NCBI RefSeq assembly: GCF_000717055.1 | Contig: NZ_JNXI01000003.1 | Span: forward strand, 372,001-436,000 | Direction of reading: 5' to 3' | Source: Streptomyces iakyrus | GTDB lineage: Bacteria; Actinomycetota; Actinomycetes; Streptomycetales; Streptomycetaceae | Length of the DNA stretch: 64,000 nt | In this document: positions 43,119-51,342 of the stretch, piece after piece | Layout of the letters: each line of letters begins with the position of its first letter | How positions within the stretch are numbered: the stretch's first letter is position 1 | The notes under the pieces: model-generated | Seen by the model: the letters and a program-made list of their open reading frames with translations, nothing else | Databases searched by the model: none | Told to the model about the DNA's origin: nothing | Program-made: the position numbers and the translations under genes

Positions 43119-43775
43119 CTAGGGAGTCGCACTCAGCGCGTCCCAGAACATCGCCTCGTACGTCTGGAGCAGCCGGCCGTAGGTGCCTGCTCGCTTCTCG
43201 TCGAGGCGCCCCGCGTCCAGAGCCGCCTGCACCGCCGCCGTCGCCAGCCGGTCCAGGTCGGGTGACGGCTCGGCGAAGAAGTCGAAGAAGGCGCAGGCCT
43301 CGTCGGTGAAGCCGTAGTGCTCGCGCAGGGCGGTGGCGATGGTCGCGCAATAGCCGCCCCACGCCGAGAAGTTGGCCGTCAGGGCCAGGACCACGTCCGC
43401 CGGTGCGGCGTTGAGCGCCAGCCAGGCCACGTACGCGGGGTACGCCTGGCAGCCGGGAAGCGGCTCGTTCGACACCCCCTGTGCGCTGCACGCCCGTGCG
43501 AAGGCGGCCAGGTGCTCGCCCGCCAGCGCCTCGCCCTGCGCGAGGGTCGTGAAGAAGGCCGCGGCCTCCGGATCGGCCGCTGCGGAGCGGACGGCGAGGT
43601 GCTCGAACGCGCGGCGGTCCGCGGGGATCACCCAGGTCTGTTCCAGGGCGAGCGCGGCGAGGGTGGCGCGGGGTGCCGTGCCGGCGGCGATCCGGGGGAC
43701 CAAGGGGTTGGCCTCCGGGTCCGGGGCGAGGGCCGCCGTGGTCGTCCGCAACAGGTCCCTGGCCGGGTGCGTCAT
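43119..43775 (-). CDS. TenA/thiaminase-II-like protein lacking catalytic Cys
   Basis: The 218-residue helical protein belongs to the TenA/PqqC-like superfamily: LAALALEQTWVIPADRRAFEHLAVRSA, LALTANFSAWGGYCATIATALREHYGF, and the terminal YEAMFWDAL, in which the conserved Glu of TenA (YExMFW) is kept. In true thiaminase II the segment equivalent to ALTANFSAW carries a catalytic Cys (LPCFW); here that position is Asn. The protein may therefore have a different activity, such as haem-oxygenase-like oxidative chemistry, or be a binding protein (inference). CGGAGGAAGCG gives a strong ribosome-binding site. Confidence 0.85.
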   Translation of the reverse strand: MTHPARDLLRTTTAALAPDPEANPLVPRIAAGTAPRATLAALALEQTWVIPADRRAFEHLAVRSAAADPEAAAFFTTLAQGEALAGEHLAAFARACSAQGVSNEPLPGCQAYPAYVAWLALNAAPADVVLALTANFSAWGGYCATIATALREHYGFTDEACAFFDFFAEPSPDLDRLATAAVQAALDAGRLDEKRAGTYGRLLQTYEAMFWDALSATP

Positions 43776-43908
43776 CGCTTCCTCCGTCGTCGAGGGGTCG
43801 GCACGAGCCTGGCACGGCGTCCCCGATGCCAGCAGTCCCTCGCGGAGCCGACGTGCCCGCACGGGTTCGCAACCCGACGGGCACGCCGACGACGGCCTTC
43901 GGGCCGTG

Positions 43909-45135
43909 CTAGCGGATCGGCACGCCGGCGAGGGTCCGGGCGATCACCAGGCGCTGGATCTCGCTCGTGCCCTCGAAGATGGTGTAGATGGCCGCGTCCC
44001 GGTGCATGCGCTCGACCGGATACTCGCGGGTGTAGCCGTTGCCGCCGAGGATCTGGATCGCCTGGGCCGTGACCTTCTTGGCCGTCTCGCTCGCGAACAG
44101 CTTGGACATCGAGCCCTCGGCCGCCGTGAACGGCTTGCCGTTGACCGCCATCCAGGAGGCCCGCCAGACGAGGAGCCGGGCGGCGTCGATGGACGTGCGC
44201 ATGTCCGCGAGCTGGAACGCCACGCCCTGGTTGTCGACGATCGGCCGTCCGAACTGCTCCCGGGTGGTGGCGTAGTCGAGGGCGACCTCGTAGGCGGCGC
44301 GGGCGGTGCCGACGGCCATGGCGCCGACGGCCGGGCGCGAGGCCTCGAACGTGGCCATCGCCGCGTTCTTCACGCGCTCCCCGCCCTGCCGGGCCTTCTC
44401 CCGGGCACGGGCGAGCCGCTCGTCGAGCTTCTCCTTGCCGCCGAGCAGACAGGAGCCGGGCACCCGCACGTTGTCCAGGACGACCTCGGCGGTGTGCGAC
44501 GCGCGGATGCCGTGCTTCTTGAACTTCTGGCCCTGGGACAGCCCCTCGGTGCCCGGCGGGATGATGAAGGAGGCGTGGCCCTTGGAGCCGAGCTCGGGGT
44601 CGACGACCGCGACCACGACATGGACGTTGGCGATGCCGCCGTTGGTCGCCCAGGTCTTGGTGCCGTTGAGCACCCACTCGTCCTTGGCCTCGTCGTACAC
44701 GGCCCGGGTGCGCATGGAGGCCACGTCGGAGCCGGCGTCGGGCTCGGAGGAGCAGAAGGCGGCGACCTTGACGTCGTTGGCGTCGCCGTACATCTGGGGG
44801 ATCCAGGTGCCGATCTGCTCCTCGGTGCCGTTGGCGAGGACGCCGACGGCGGCGAGGCCGGTGCCGACGATGGACAGGGCTATGCCCGCGTCGCCCCAGA
44901 ACAGCTCCTCCATCGCCATGGGGATACCGAGGCCGGTGGGGTCGAAGTACTGCTGGGCGTAGAAGTCCAGGGAGTAGATGCCGACCTTGGCGGCCTCCTG
45001 GATGACCGGCCAGGGAGTCTCCTCACGCTCGTCCCATTCGGCGGCCGCGGGGCGGATCACATCGGCCGCGAAGCCGTGGAGCCAGTCCCGGACCTCCTTC
45101 TGTTCGTCGTTGAGCTCCATGGTGAACTCGGCCAT
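43909..45135 (-). CDS. Acyl-CoA dehydrogenase
   Basis: The 408-residue enzyme starts [43 protein letters not shown] and carries the ACAD core: [79 protein letters not shown], and the C-terminal [46 protein letters not shown], which includes the catalytic Glu ([11 protein letters not shown]). It oxidises acyl-CoA at the alpha-beta bond and donates electrons to ETF. It is divergent from a TetR gene across two operator-like palindromes. GGAGGGGACGAC supports the chosen ATG. Confidence 0.94.
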   Translation of the reverse strand: MAEFTMELNDEQKEVRDWLHGFAADVIRPAAAEWDEREETPWPVIQEAAKVGIYSLDFYAQQYFDPTGLGIPMAMEELFWGDAGIALSIVGTGLAAVGVLANGTEEQIGTWIPQMYGDANDVKVAAFCSSEPDAGSDVASMRTRAVYDEAKDEWVLNGTKTWATNGGIANVHVVVAVVDPELGSKGHASFIIPPGTEGLSQGQKFKKHGIRASHTAEVVLDNVRVPGSCLLGGKEKLDERLARAREKARQGGERVKNAAMATFEASRPAVGAMAVGTARAAYEVALDYATTREQFGRPIVDNQGVAFQLADMRTSIDAARLLVWRASWMAVNGKPFTAAEGSMSKLFASETAKKVTAQAIQILGGNGYTREYPVERMHRDAAIYTIFEGTSEIQRLVIARTLAGVPIR

Positions 45136-45162
45136 GTCGTCCCCTCCAGCGGCACACATGCA

Positions 45163-45229
45163 TGTTACTTGCGGTAACAGCAGTCTGTTACCGGTGGGTA
45201 GTCGAAGTCAACTCCTACCGACCGGTCGG
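45163..45229. promoter_or_regulatory. Two operator palindromes between ACAD and TetR genes
   Basis: The first is a perfect inverted repeat, TGTTAC-TTGCG-GTAACA (45163-45179), followed at 45186 by another TGTTACC half. The second is the 12-bp palindrome CCGACCGGTCGG (45218-45229). Both lie between the divergent acyl-CoA dehydrogenase and TetR genes and fit the size and form of TetR operators. Confidence 0.65.
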
Positions 45230-45307
45230 CACCCGTTCGGTGTCCTGAGCATGCTTCAGTGTTAGTTTGCGCAGGCGTCATCGAAACAGCACGGGTGGGG
45301 AGAGACC

Positions 45308-45952
45308 ATGGACACCACACAGCGGACCGATCAGCAACGGTCCGCCGATCGCCGTCGGCGTGAGCTGCTGGAAGCCGCCGACCGAGTGGTGCTGCGCGAC
45401 GGCCCGCAGGCCTCGATGAACGCGATCGCGGCGGAAGCCGGCATCACGAAACCCATTCTCTACCGGCACTTCGGCGACAAGGGCGGACTTTACGCGGCCC
45501 TTGCCATGCGGCACACGGACGCGCTGCTGGACTCGCTGCGGGCGGCGCTGGACGCGCCGGCGGACCGGCGGGAGCGGGTCGAGGCGACGCTGGACACCTA
45601 CCTCGCGGCGATCGAGGCGCGGCCCCAGGTGTACCGGTTCCTGATGCATCCGGCGGAGGGGAGCCAGCCGGGCGATTCGGGCTTCGACGTCGGCAAGCAC
45701 AGTGCGCCGTTGCTGCGGCGGATGGGTGAGGAGCTGGCGCAGGTCATCGAGGAGCGGCTGGATCTCGGGCCGGGCGGACAGCAGCTGGCGCGGGTGTGGG
45801 GGCACGGGATCGTCGGCATGATGCATGCGGCCGGGGACTGGTGGCTGGGGGAACGGCCGTGTTCTCGTGCGGAGTTGGTGCGGAGTCTGGCGGATCTGCT
45901 GTGGGGGCGGCTTGCTGCTGCGGGGGATCGGGTCGGGGGTCCGGGGTTCTGA
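45308..45952 (+). CDS. TetR-family transcriptional regulator
   Basis: The 214-residue protein has an N-terminal TetR helix-turn-helix: RRRELLEAADRVVLRDGPQASMNAIAAEAGITKPILYRHFGDKGGLYAALAMRHTDALL. The C-terminal part is a ligand-binding helical domain with RVWGHGIVGMMHAAGDWWLGERPCSRAELVRSLADLLWGRL. By position it likely represses the divergent acyl-CoA dehydrogenase gene, responding to an acyl-CoA or fatty acid (inference). The two palindromes at 45163-45229 are its likely targets. No ribosome-binding site other than GGGGAGAG is seen. Confidence 0.92.
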   Translation: MDTTQRTDQQRSADRRRRELLEAADRVVLRDGPQASMNAIAAEAGITKPILYRHFGDKGGLYAALAMRHTDALLDSLRAALDAPADRRERVEATLDTYLAAIEARPQVYRFLMHPAEGSQPGDSGFDVGKHSAPLLRRMGEELAQVIEERLDLGPGGQQLARVWGHGIVGMMHAAGDWWLGERPCSRAELVRSLADLLWGRLAAAGDRVGGPGF

Positions 45953-45972
45953 CCGTTGTGGTTCGGCTGACC

Positions 45973-46014
45973 GCCCGTGGGGGTTGTTCGCGCAGTTCCC
46001 CGCGCCCCTGAGGG
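45973..46014. repeat. Recurrent intergenic element, copy A
   Basis: The non-coding stretch includes CGCGCAGTTCCCCGCGCCCC and then TGAGGG. It shares the core CCCGCGCCCCTGAGG with a second copy at 50017-50031. It is positioned between the convergent TetR and peptide deformylase genes. I recall similar elements recurring between Streptomyces genes. Confidence 0.55.
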
Positions 46015-46022
46015 ACATAGAC

Positions 46023-46562
46023 TCACCGGCGCCAAGAAGCCCGGGACACCTGGCGCATCAGCTTGCGGTGGCGCCAGCCCGTGAGATGGTCCGCGTAGAT
46101 GCGGCCCTCCACGTGGTCGCACTCGTGCTGGAGGCAGCGGGCGAAGAAGCCCGTGCCGTGGACGGTGACGGGTTCTCCCGTCACCGTGAAACCCTCCACC
46201 ACCGCGTGGTCGTAGCGCTCCGTGCCCGCTTCCAGGCCCGGCAGGGACAGACAGCCCTCCGGGCCCCGGATCACCACACCGTCCGCCTCGGTCAGGCGGG
46301 GGTTGATCACATGGCCCACATGGCGGACGTCCTCGTCGTCGGGGCAGTCGTAGACGAAGACCCGCAGGGGCACGCCGATCTGGTTGGCGGCGAGGCCGAC
46401 GCCCTGGGCGGCGTACATCGTCGCGAACAAGTCCTCGACCAGGCGGGCCAGTTCGGGGCCGAAGTCGGTGACCTCCGTGCAGGGCGTGTGCAGGGTGGGG
46501 TCGCCGTGCAGGGTGAGGGGTCTCACGCGGCCGTGGGTGCCGGGGATGGGGCTCTGTCGCAT
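46023..46562 (-). CDS. def: Peptide deformylase
   Basis: The 179-residue metalloenzyme removes the formyl group from the N-terminal Met of new proteins. All three active-site motifs are present: GVGLAANQ (54-61), EGCLSLPG (102-109, metal-ligand Cys104), and HECDH (146-150, the HExxH motif with Cys in the third place). Length is typical for Streptomyces deformylases, of which there are usually several. A longer frame to 46601 is less likely. It is divergent from murT, which synthesises a cell-wall component, but no functional link is implied. Confidence 0.96.
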   Translation of the reverse strand: MRQSPIPGTHGRVRPLTLHGDPTLHTPCTEVTDFGPELARLVEDLFATMYAAQGVGLAANQIGVPLRVFVYDCPDDEDVRHVGHVINPRLTEADGVVIRGPEGCLSLPGLEAGTERYDHAVVEGFTVTGEPVTVHGTGFFARCLQHECDHVEGRIYADHLTGWRHRKLMRQVSRASWRR

Positions 46563-46720
46563 GGCGGCAAGAGTAAGGTCCTGTCGGTCCGCGCCTCCCA
46601 CACGAGTTCGCCACAGTGCCGCGGTTCGGGAGTGCGAATGGATCTCGATAGGCTGAGGTCCACACCACGTGGCCGTCAGGCTTCAAGGCGCGGCGCGTAC
46701 GCAAGGAGGATCGAGAACTG

Positions 46721-47959
46721 ATGGCAGGCAACTCGGACCCGCTCTCGCCGCGGGCCAAGCTGGCCGTGACCGCGGGCAAGGCGGTCGCGGCGGCATCGCG
46801 CGCCGCAGGGCGCGGCAGCGGTTCGGTGATCGGCGGCCGGGTCGCGCTGAAACTCGACCCCGACCTCCTGGCCCGGCTCGCCCAGAACCTGGACGTGATC
46901 CTGGTCTCCGCGACGAACGGCAAGACCACCACCACCCGGCTCATCGCCGAGGCCCTGCGCGCGGCGGGACCGGTCGTCTCCAACGCGCTCGGCGCCAACA
47001 TGCCGGCCGGCATCACCTCGGCCCTCGCCGGCAGCTCCGACGCCCGCTACGGCGTCATCGAGGTCGACGAGAAGTACCTCGCCGGCGTCGCCCGGGACAC
47101 CGCCCCGAAGTGCATCGCCCTGCTCAACCTCTCGCGCGACCAGCTCGACCGGGCCGCCGAGACCCGCATGCTCGCCGAGAACTGGCGGGAGGGTCTCGCG
47201 GGTTCCAAGGCCGTGGTCGTGGCCAACTGCGACGACCCGCTGGTGGTGTGGGCGGCGTCGTCCTCCCCCAACGTGATCTGGGTCGCCGCGGGGCAGATGT
47301 GGAAGGACGACGCCTGGTCCTGCCCGTCGTGCGGCGGCGTGATGCAGCGCCCGGGCGACGACTGGTTCTGCGGCGAGTGCGGCTTCCGACGTCCGACGCC
47401 GAGCTGGGCGCTCTCCGGCGACCACGTGCTCGACCCGCACGGCTCGGCCTGGCCGATCCACCTCCAGCTGCCCGGCCGCGCCAACAAGGCCAACGCCGCC
47501 TCCTCGGCCGCGGTGGCCGCCGTGTTCGGGGTGCCGCCGCAGGTCGCGCTGGAGCGCATGTACCAGGTGCAGGCCGTGGCAGGGCGCTACGACGTCGTCC
47601 AGTTCCAGGGCCGGGACCTGCGGCTGCTGCTCGCGAAGAACCCGGCCGGCTGGCTGGAGACGTTCTCCCTGATCGACCCGCCGCCCACCCCGGTCATCCT
47701 GTCGGTGAACGCGCGCTCCGCCGACGGCACCGACACCTCCTGGCTGTGGGACGTCGACTACTCGCGCCTGACCGGTCACCCGATCTGCGTCGTCGGCGAC
47801 CGGCGGCTGGACCTGGCGGTGCGTCTGGAGGTCGCCGACCAGCACTTCCAGGTCTACGAGAACCTCGACCAGGCGGTGGCGGCGTGCCCACCGGGCCGGA
47901 TCGAGGTCATCGCCAACTACACGGCGTTCCAGGACCTGCGCCGCCGCGTCGGCAACTGA
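46721..47959 (+). CDS. murT: MurT, lipid II isoglutaminyl synthase ligase subunit
   Basis: The 412-residue protein is a Mur-ligase family member with ATP-binding SATNGKTTTTRLIAEALRAAG near residue 60 and a MurT-specific zinc ribbon: CPSCGGVMQRPGDDWFCGECGFRRP (two CxxC pairs) in the middle domain. With GatD it amidates the D-glutamate of lipid II to D-isoglutamine, using glutamine-derived ammonia and ATP. AAGGAGGATCG precedes the ATG. The gatD gene follows 23 bp later, completing the complex. The C-terminal DUF1727 ends near GRIEVIANYTAFQDLRRRVGN. Confidence 0.96.
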   Translation: MAGNSDPLSPRAKLAVTAGKAVAAASRAAGRGSGSVIGGRVALKLDPDLLARLAQNLDVILVSATNGKTTTTRLIAEALRAAGPVVSNALGANMPAGITSALAGSSDARYGVIEVDEKYLAGVARDTAPKCIALLNLSRDQLDRAAETRMLAENWREGLAGSKAVVVANCDDPLVVWAASSSPNVIWVAAGQMWKDDAWSCPSCGGVMQRPGDDWFCGECGFRRPTPSWALSGDHVLDPHGSAWPIHLQLPGRANKANAASSAAVAAVFGVPPQVALERMYQVQAVAGRYDVVQFQGRDLRLLLAKNPAGWLETFSLIDPPPTPVILSVNARSADGTDTSWLWDVDYSRLTGHPICVVGDRRLDLAVRLEVADQHFQVYENLDQAVAACPPGRIEVIANYTAFQDLRRRVGN

Positions 47960-47982
47960 GCACGAGACGTCAGGGGACTTTT

Positions 47983-48711
47983 GTGAGCGACAACCAACTG
48001 CGCATCGTCTGGATCTATCCCGACCTGCTCAGCACCTACGGCGACCAGGGCAACGTCCTCGTCGTCGAGCGCCGGGCCCAGCAGCGCGGCCTGGACGTGG
48101 CGCGGCTGGACGTGCGCAGCGACCAGCCGATCCCGACCTCCGGCGACATCTATCTGATCGGCGGCGGCGAGGACCGGCCGCAGCGGCTCGCCGCCGAGCG
48201 GCTGCGCCGGGACGGGGGCCTGACCCGGGCCGTGGAGAACGGCGCCATCGTGTTCTCCGTCTGCGCCGGCTACCAGATCCTCGGCCACGAGTTCATCAAC
48301 GACCTCGGCCAGCGCGAGCCCGGCCTCGGGCTGCTGGACGTGGTGTCGGTGCGCGGCGAGGGCGCGCGGTGCGTCGGTGACGTGCTGGGCGACGTCGACC
48401 AGCGGCTCGGCCTGCCCCCGCTGACCGGCTTCGAGAACCACCAGGGCGTCACCCACCTGGGCCCCACCGCCCGCCCCCTCGCCCAGGTGCGGTTCGGCAA
48501 CGGCAACGGCACGGGCGACGGCACGGAGGGCGCGTACAACGACACCGTCTTCGGCACGTACATGCACGGGCCGGTGCTCGCGCGCAACCCGCTGATCGCG
48601 GACCTGCTGCTGAAGCTGGCCCTGGACGTCAACGCGCTGCCGCCGACCGACGACCGCTGGTACGAGGCGCTGCGCAACGAGCGGATCGCCGCTGCTCAGC
48701 AGCCCGCGTAG
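47983..48711 (+). CDS. gatD: GatD, lipid II isoglutaminyl synthase glutaminase subunit
   Basis: The 242-residue type I glutamine amidotransferase begins MSDNQLRIVWIYPDLLSTYGDQGNVLVVERRA and contains the nucleophile Cys94 in SVCAGYQILG, plus FGTYMHGPVLARNPLIADLLL bearing the catalytic His. It supplies ammonia to MurT. The GTG start is preceded by AGGGGACTTTT. It lies 23 bp after murT and would be co-transcribed. Length is typical. The murT-gatD pair is essential or important for peptidoglycan cross-linking in Gram-positive bacteria. Confidence 0.96.
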   Translation: MSDNQLRIVWIYPDLLSTYGDQGNVLVVERRAQQRGLDVARLDVRSDQPIPTSGDIYLIGGGEDRPQRLAAERLRRDGGLTRAVENGAIVFSVCAGYQILGHEFINDLGQREPGLGLLDVVSVRGEGARCVGDVLGDVDQRLGLPPLTGFENHQGVTHLGPTARPLAQVRFGNGNGTGDGTEGAYNDTVFGTYMHGPVLARNPLIADLLLKLALDVNALPPTDDRWYEALRNERIAAAQQPA

Positions 48712-48913
48712 GCACTGCGCCGCAGCGTGCCCGAGGTACGCGTCAACCTGCTGGTCAACAGCCCGTATGACGGCCCATCCGCACAGGTGAGCGGGGTCGT
48801 CCAGCAGGCGGACGCGTGCTTCGGTCCGGCCCCTCGATGCCGCTAGGGTGGCGGGGATTCCAGCCGGACAACGTGGTCCGGTCCCCGGCCCACGTTGAGA
48901 AGGTATTCGGGCT

Positions 48914-49939
48914 ATGCGCATTGGTGTCCTCACGTCCGGCGGCGACTGCCCCGGCCTGAACGCCGTCATCCGGTCCGTCGTGCACCGCGCCGTCGTCGAC
49001 CACGGCGACGAGGTCATCGGCTTCCGGGACGGCTGGAAGGGCCTCCTGGAGTGCGACTACCTCAAGCTCGACCTCGACGCGGTGGGCGGCATCCTCGCCC
49101 GCGGCGGCACCATTCTCGGCTCCTCCCGGGTCCAGCCCTCCCATCTGCGGGACGGTGTGGAGCGGGCCAGGGGCCATGTCGAGGAGCTCGGGCTCGACGC
49201 GATCATCCCCATCGGCGGCGAGGGCACCCTCAAGGCCGCCCGGCTGATGTCGGACAGCGGTCTGCCCATCGTGGGCGTGCCGAAGACCATCGACAACGAC
49301 ATCGCCGTGACGGACGTCACCTTCGGCTTCGACACGGCCGTGGGGGTGGCGACCGAGGCCCTGGACCGGCTGAAGACCACCGCCGAATCGCACCAGCGGG
49401 TCCTGGTGGTCGAGGTCATGGGCCGGCACACCGGCTGGATCGCCCTGCACTCCGGCATGGCGGCCGGCGCGCACGCCATCGTCGTCCCCGAGCGGCCCTT
49501 CGACATAGAGGAACTGGCCCGCCGGGTGGGCGAGCGGTTCGAGGCGGGCAAGCGGTTCGCGATCGTCGTCGCGGCAGAGGGGGCCAAGCCCCGGGCCGGG
49601 ACCATGGAGTTCGACGAGGGCGGCAAGGACATCTACGGACACGAGCGGTTCGCCGGGATCGCCCGGCAGCTGTCCGTGGAGCTGGAGGGACGGCTGGGGA
49701 AGGAAGCCCGGCCGGTGATCCTCGGGCACGTGCAGCGGGGCGGTACGCCGACCGCCTACGACCGGGTGCTGGCCACGCGGTTCGGGTGGCATGCGGTGGA
49801 GGCGGTGCACCGGGGGGAGTTCGGGCAGATGACGGCACTGCGCGGGACCGACATCGTGATGGTGCCGCTCGCGGAGGCCGTGGAGACGCTGAAGACCGTT
49901 CCCGACGACCGGTACGACGAGGCGGAGACCGTTCTCTGA
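48914..49939 (+). CDS. pfkA: ATP-dependent 6-phosphofructokinase
   Basis: The 341-residue glycolytic enzyme phosphorylates fructose 6-phosphate. The N-terminus MRIGVLTSGGDCPGLNAVIRSVVHRAV carries the ATP-binding GGDCPGLN. GGEGTLKAARLM is the Mg/ATP loop with Gly at the position that is Asp in pyrophosphate-dependent enzymes, which supports ATP use. GVPKTIDNDI contains the substrate-binding TIDND, and EVMGRHTGWIALHSG and VILGHVQRGGTPTAYDR complete the fold. Streptomyces have several paralogues; the gatD and ctaG neighbours do not suggest a special role. GAGAAGG precedes the ATG. Confidence 0.96.
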   Translation: MRIGVLTSGGDCPGLNAVIRSVVHRAVVDHGDEVIGFRDGWKGLLECDYLKLDLDAVGGILARGGTILGSSRVQPSHLRDGVERARGHVEELGLDAIIPIGGEGTLKAARLMSDSGLPIVGVPKTIDNDIAVTDVTFGFDTAVGVATEALDRLKTTAESHQRVLVVEVMGRHTGWIALHSGMAAGAHAIVVPERPFDIEELARRVGERFEAGKRFAIVVAAEGAKPRAGTMEFDEGGKDIYGHERFAGIARQLSVELEGRLGKEARPVILGHVQRGGTPTAYDRVLATRFGWHAVEAVHRGEFGQMTALRGTDIVMVPLAEAVETLKTVPDDRYDEAETVL

Positions 49940-49975
49940 GGTTGCTGTAGTCGGCCGGGTGCGGGCCGGTCGTGG

Positions 49976-50031
49976 CTTGTCGCGCCCACGCGGCGGAGCC
50001 GCATATCAAACACAGTCCCGCGCCCCTGAGG
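49976..50031. repeat. Recurrent intergenic element, copy B
   Basis: CGCGGCGGAGCCGCATATC is followed by AAACACAGTCCCGCGCCCC and TGAGG, including the same core, CCCGCGCCCCTGAGG (50017-50031), as copy A at 45998-46013. It lies between the pfkA stop and a long hairpin and appears to be a dispersed Streptomyces intergenic repeat. Confidence 0.6.
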
Positions 50032-50037
50032 CGTCGT

Positions 50038-50071
50038 ACCGCCCCCGGTCGTAACGGTGACCGGGGGCGGT
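50038..50071 (+). terminator. Strong hairpin terminator downstream of pfkA
   Basis: Two perfect 13-bp arms (ACCGCCCCCGGTC at 50038-50050 and its complement at 50059-50071) flank an 8-nt loop, GTAACGGT. It lies 99 bp after pfkA and 57 bp before the ctaG-like gene. Confidence 0.75.
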
Positions 50072-50128
50072 TCTACTCTTGTGGGCGGACAACTAGCTGC
50101 ACACCCCCACGAAACAGGAGCCGGCGGA

Positions 50129-51079
50129 ATGGATCACAGCGGGCACGGCATGACCATGGATCTGCCGCCGTTCACGCTGGGACGAGGGCTGGAGTGGTCG
50201 GCCGACCCGTTCTTCCTCGTCGCCTGCCTGGCCGGGCTGGCCCTGTACGGGTGGGGTGTCGTACGGCTCGTCCGCCGCGGGGACAAGTGGCCCGTGGGAC
50301 GGACGGTCGCCTTCGTCCCGGGTGTGCTGAGCATCATGCTCATGATGTGCACGCAGCTGAACGACTACGGCATGGTCATGTTCAGCGTGCACATGGTGCA
50401 GCACATGGTCATCAGCATGGTGTCGCCCATCCTCATCCTGCTCGGGGCGCCGATCACGCTGGCGCTGCGGGCGCTGCCGACCGCCGGACGGGGCCGCAAG
50501 GGGCCGCGTGAGCTGCTGCTGATGTTCCTGCACAGCCGGTACATGCGGATCATCACGCACCCGGCGTTCACGATCCCGCTGTTCATCGCGAGCCTGTACG
50601 GGCTGTACTTCACGCCGCTCTTCGACACTCTGATGGGCTCCAAGCCGGGGCACATCGCCATGATGGTGCACTTCCTCGCCGTCGGTCTGGTGTTCTTCTG
50701 GCCGATCATGGGCGTGGACCCGGGCCCGCACCGCCCGGGCTATCTGATGCGCATGCTGGAGCTGTTCGCCGGCATGCCGTTCCACGCGTTCTTCGGGATC
50801 GCGCTGATGATGGCGTCCGAGCCGATGGTCGGGACGTTCGAGAATCCGCCCGCCTCGCTCGGCATCGAGGCGCTCTCGGACCAGAACACGGCGGGCGGCA
50901 TCGCCTGGGCGTTCAGCGAGATCCCCTCCGTGCTGGTGCTGGTGGCCCTGCTGTTCCAGTGGTACGCCTCGGACCAGCGGCAGGCCAGGCGCACGGACCG
51001 GGCCGCGGACCGCGACGGGGACAAGGAACTCGAGGCGTACAACGCCTATCTGGCCTCGCTGAACGCGCAGGGGCGCTGA
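50129..51079 (+). CDS. CtaG-like cytochrome c oxidase assembly membrane protein
   Basis: The 316-residue protein starts MDHSGHGMTMDLPPF, a His/Met-rich segment suited to copper binding, and has seven or more hydrophobic segments with conserved His/Met residues (QLNDYGMVMFSVHMVQHMVISMVSPILILLGAP; HIAMMVHFLAVGLVFFWPIMGVDPGP; FAGMPFHAFFGIALMM). This is the caa3_CtaG family. It helps insert copper into cytochrome oxidase or copper-handling membrane proteins. It begins downstream of the terminator hairpin, with CAGGAGCC before the ATG. An upstream in-frame start (50057) lies inside the hairpin region and is unlikely. Confidence 0.93.
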   Translation: MDHSGHGMTMDLPPFTLGRGLEWSADPFFLVACLAGLALYGWGVVRLVRRGDKWPVGRTVAFVPGVLSIMLMMCTQLNDYGMVMFSVHMVQHMVISMVSPILILLGAPITLALRALPTAGRGRKGPRELLLMFLHSRYMRIITHPAFTIPLFIASLYGLYFTPLFDTLMGSKPGHIAMMVHFLAVGLVFFWPIMGVDPGPHRPGYLMRMLELFAGMPFHAFFGIALMMASEPMVGTFENPPASLGIEALSDQNTAGGIAWAFSEIPSVLVLVALLFQWYASDQRQARRTDRAADRDGDKELEAYNAYLASLNAQGR

Positions 51080-51158
51080 AGACTTCTTCCGTACGGGCCG
51101 TGCGCGCCGGGCGTCCGCCGGGCACCATGGAGGGACCGAACCCGAGGAGGGTGTTGCG

Positions 51159-51338
51159 ATGCCCGGTTCCACGAACGGTTCCAACTCGACCAGGACCATG
51201 GGAGCGCTCACGTTGGGCGGGCTGGTCGTGGTGACGGCCTACACGGTGGCGCTCGGGAGCAACGGCTGGCTGTGGTTCGGCTGGGTCGTCCTGGGTCTGA
51301 TCACGCTGGGGCTGGTGGTGACCACGCGCAGCACCTGA
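51159..51338 (+). CDS. Small two-helix membrane protein (59 aa)
   Basis: The sequence starts MPGSTNGSNSTRTMGALTLG and continues with two hydrophobic helices (GLVVVTAYTVALG and WLWFGWVVLGLITLGLVVTT). The GAGGAGGG ribosome-binding site, 7 bp from the ATG, and the compact stop 4 bp from the converging kinase gene support a real gene. It follows the ctaG-like gene by 80 bp and may be co-transcribed. Conserved small proteins of this size occur in the same place in other Streptomyces, as I recall. The function is unknown. Confidence 0.7.
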   Translation: MPGSTNGSNSTRTMGALTLGGLVVVTAYTVALGSNGWLWFGWVVLGLITLGLVVTTRST

Positions 51339-51342
51339 CGGC

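Noticed and set aside
46669..48711. 680-codon plus-strand frame covering murT and gatD
   Set aside because: Only its second half (from GTG 47983) encodes GatD; the first half is an out-of-frame reading of murT.
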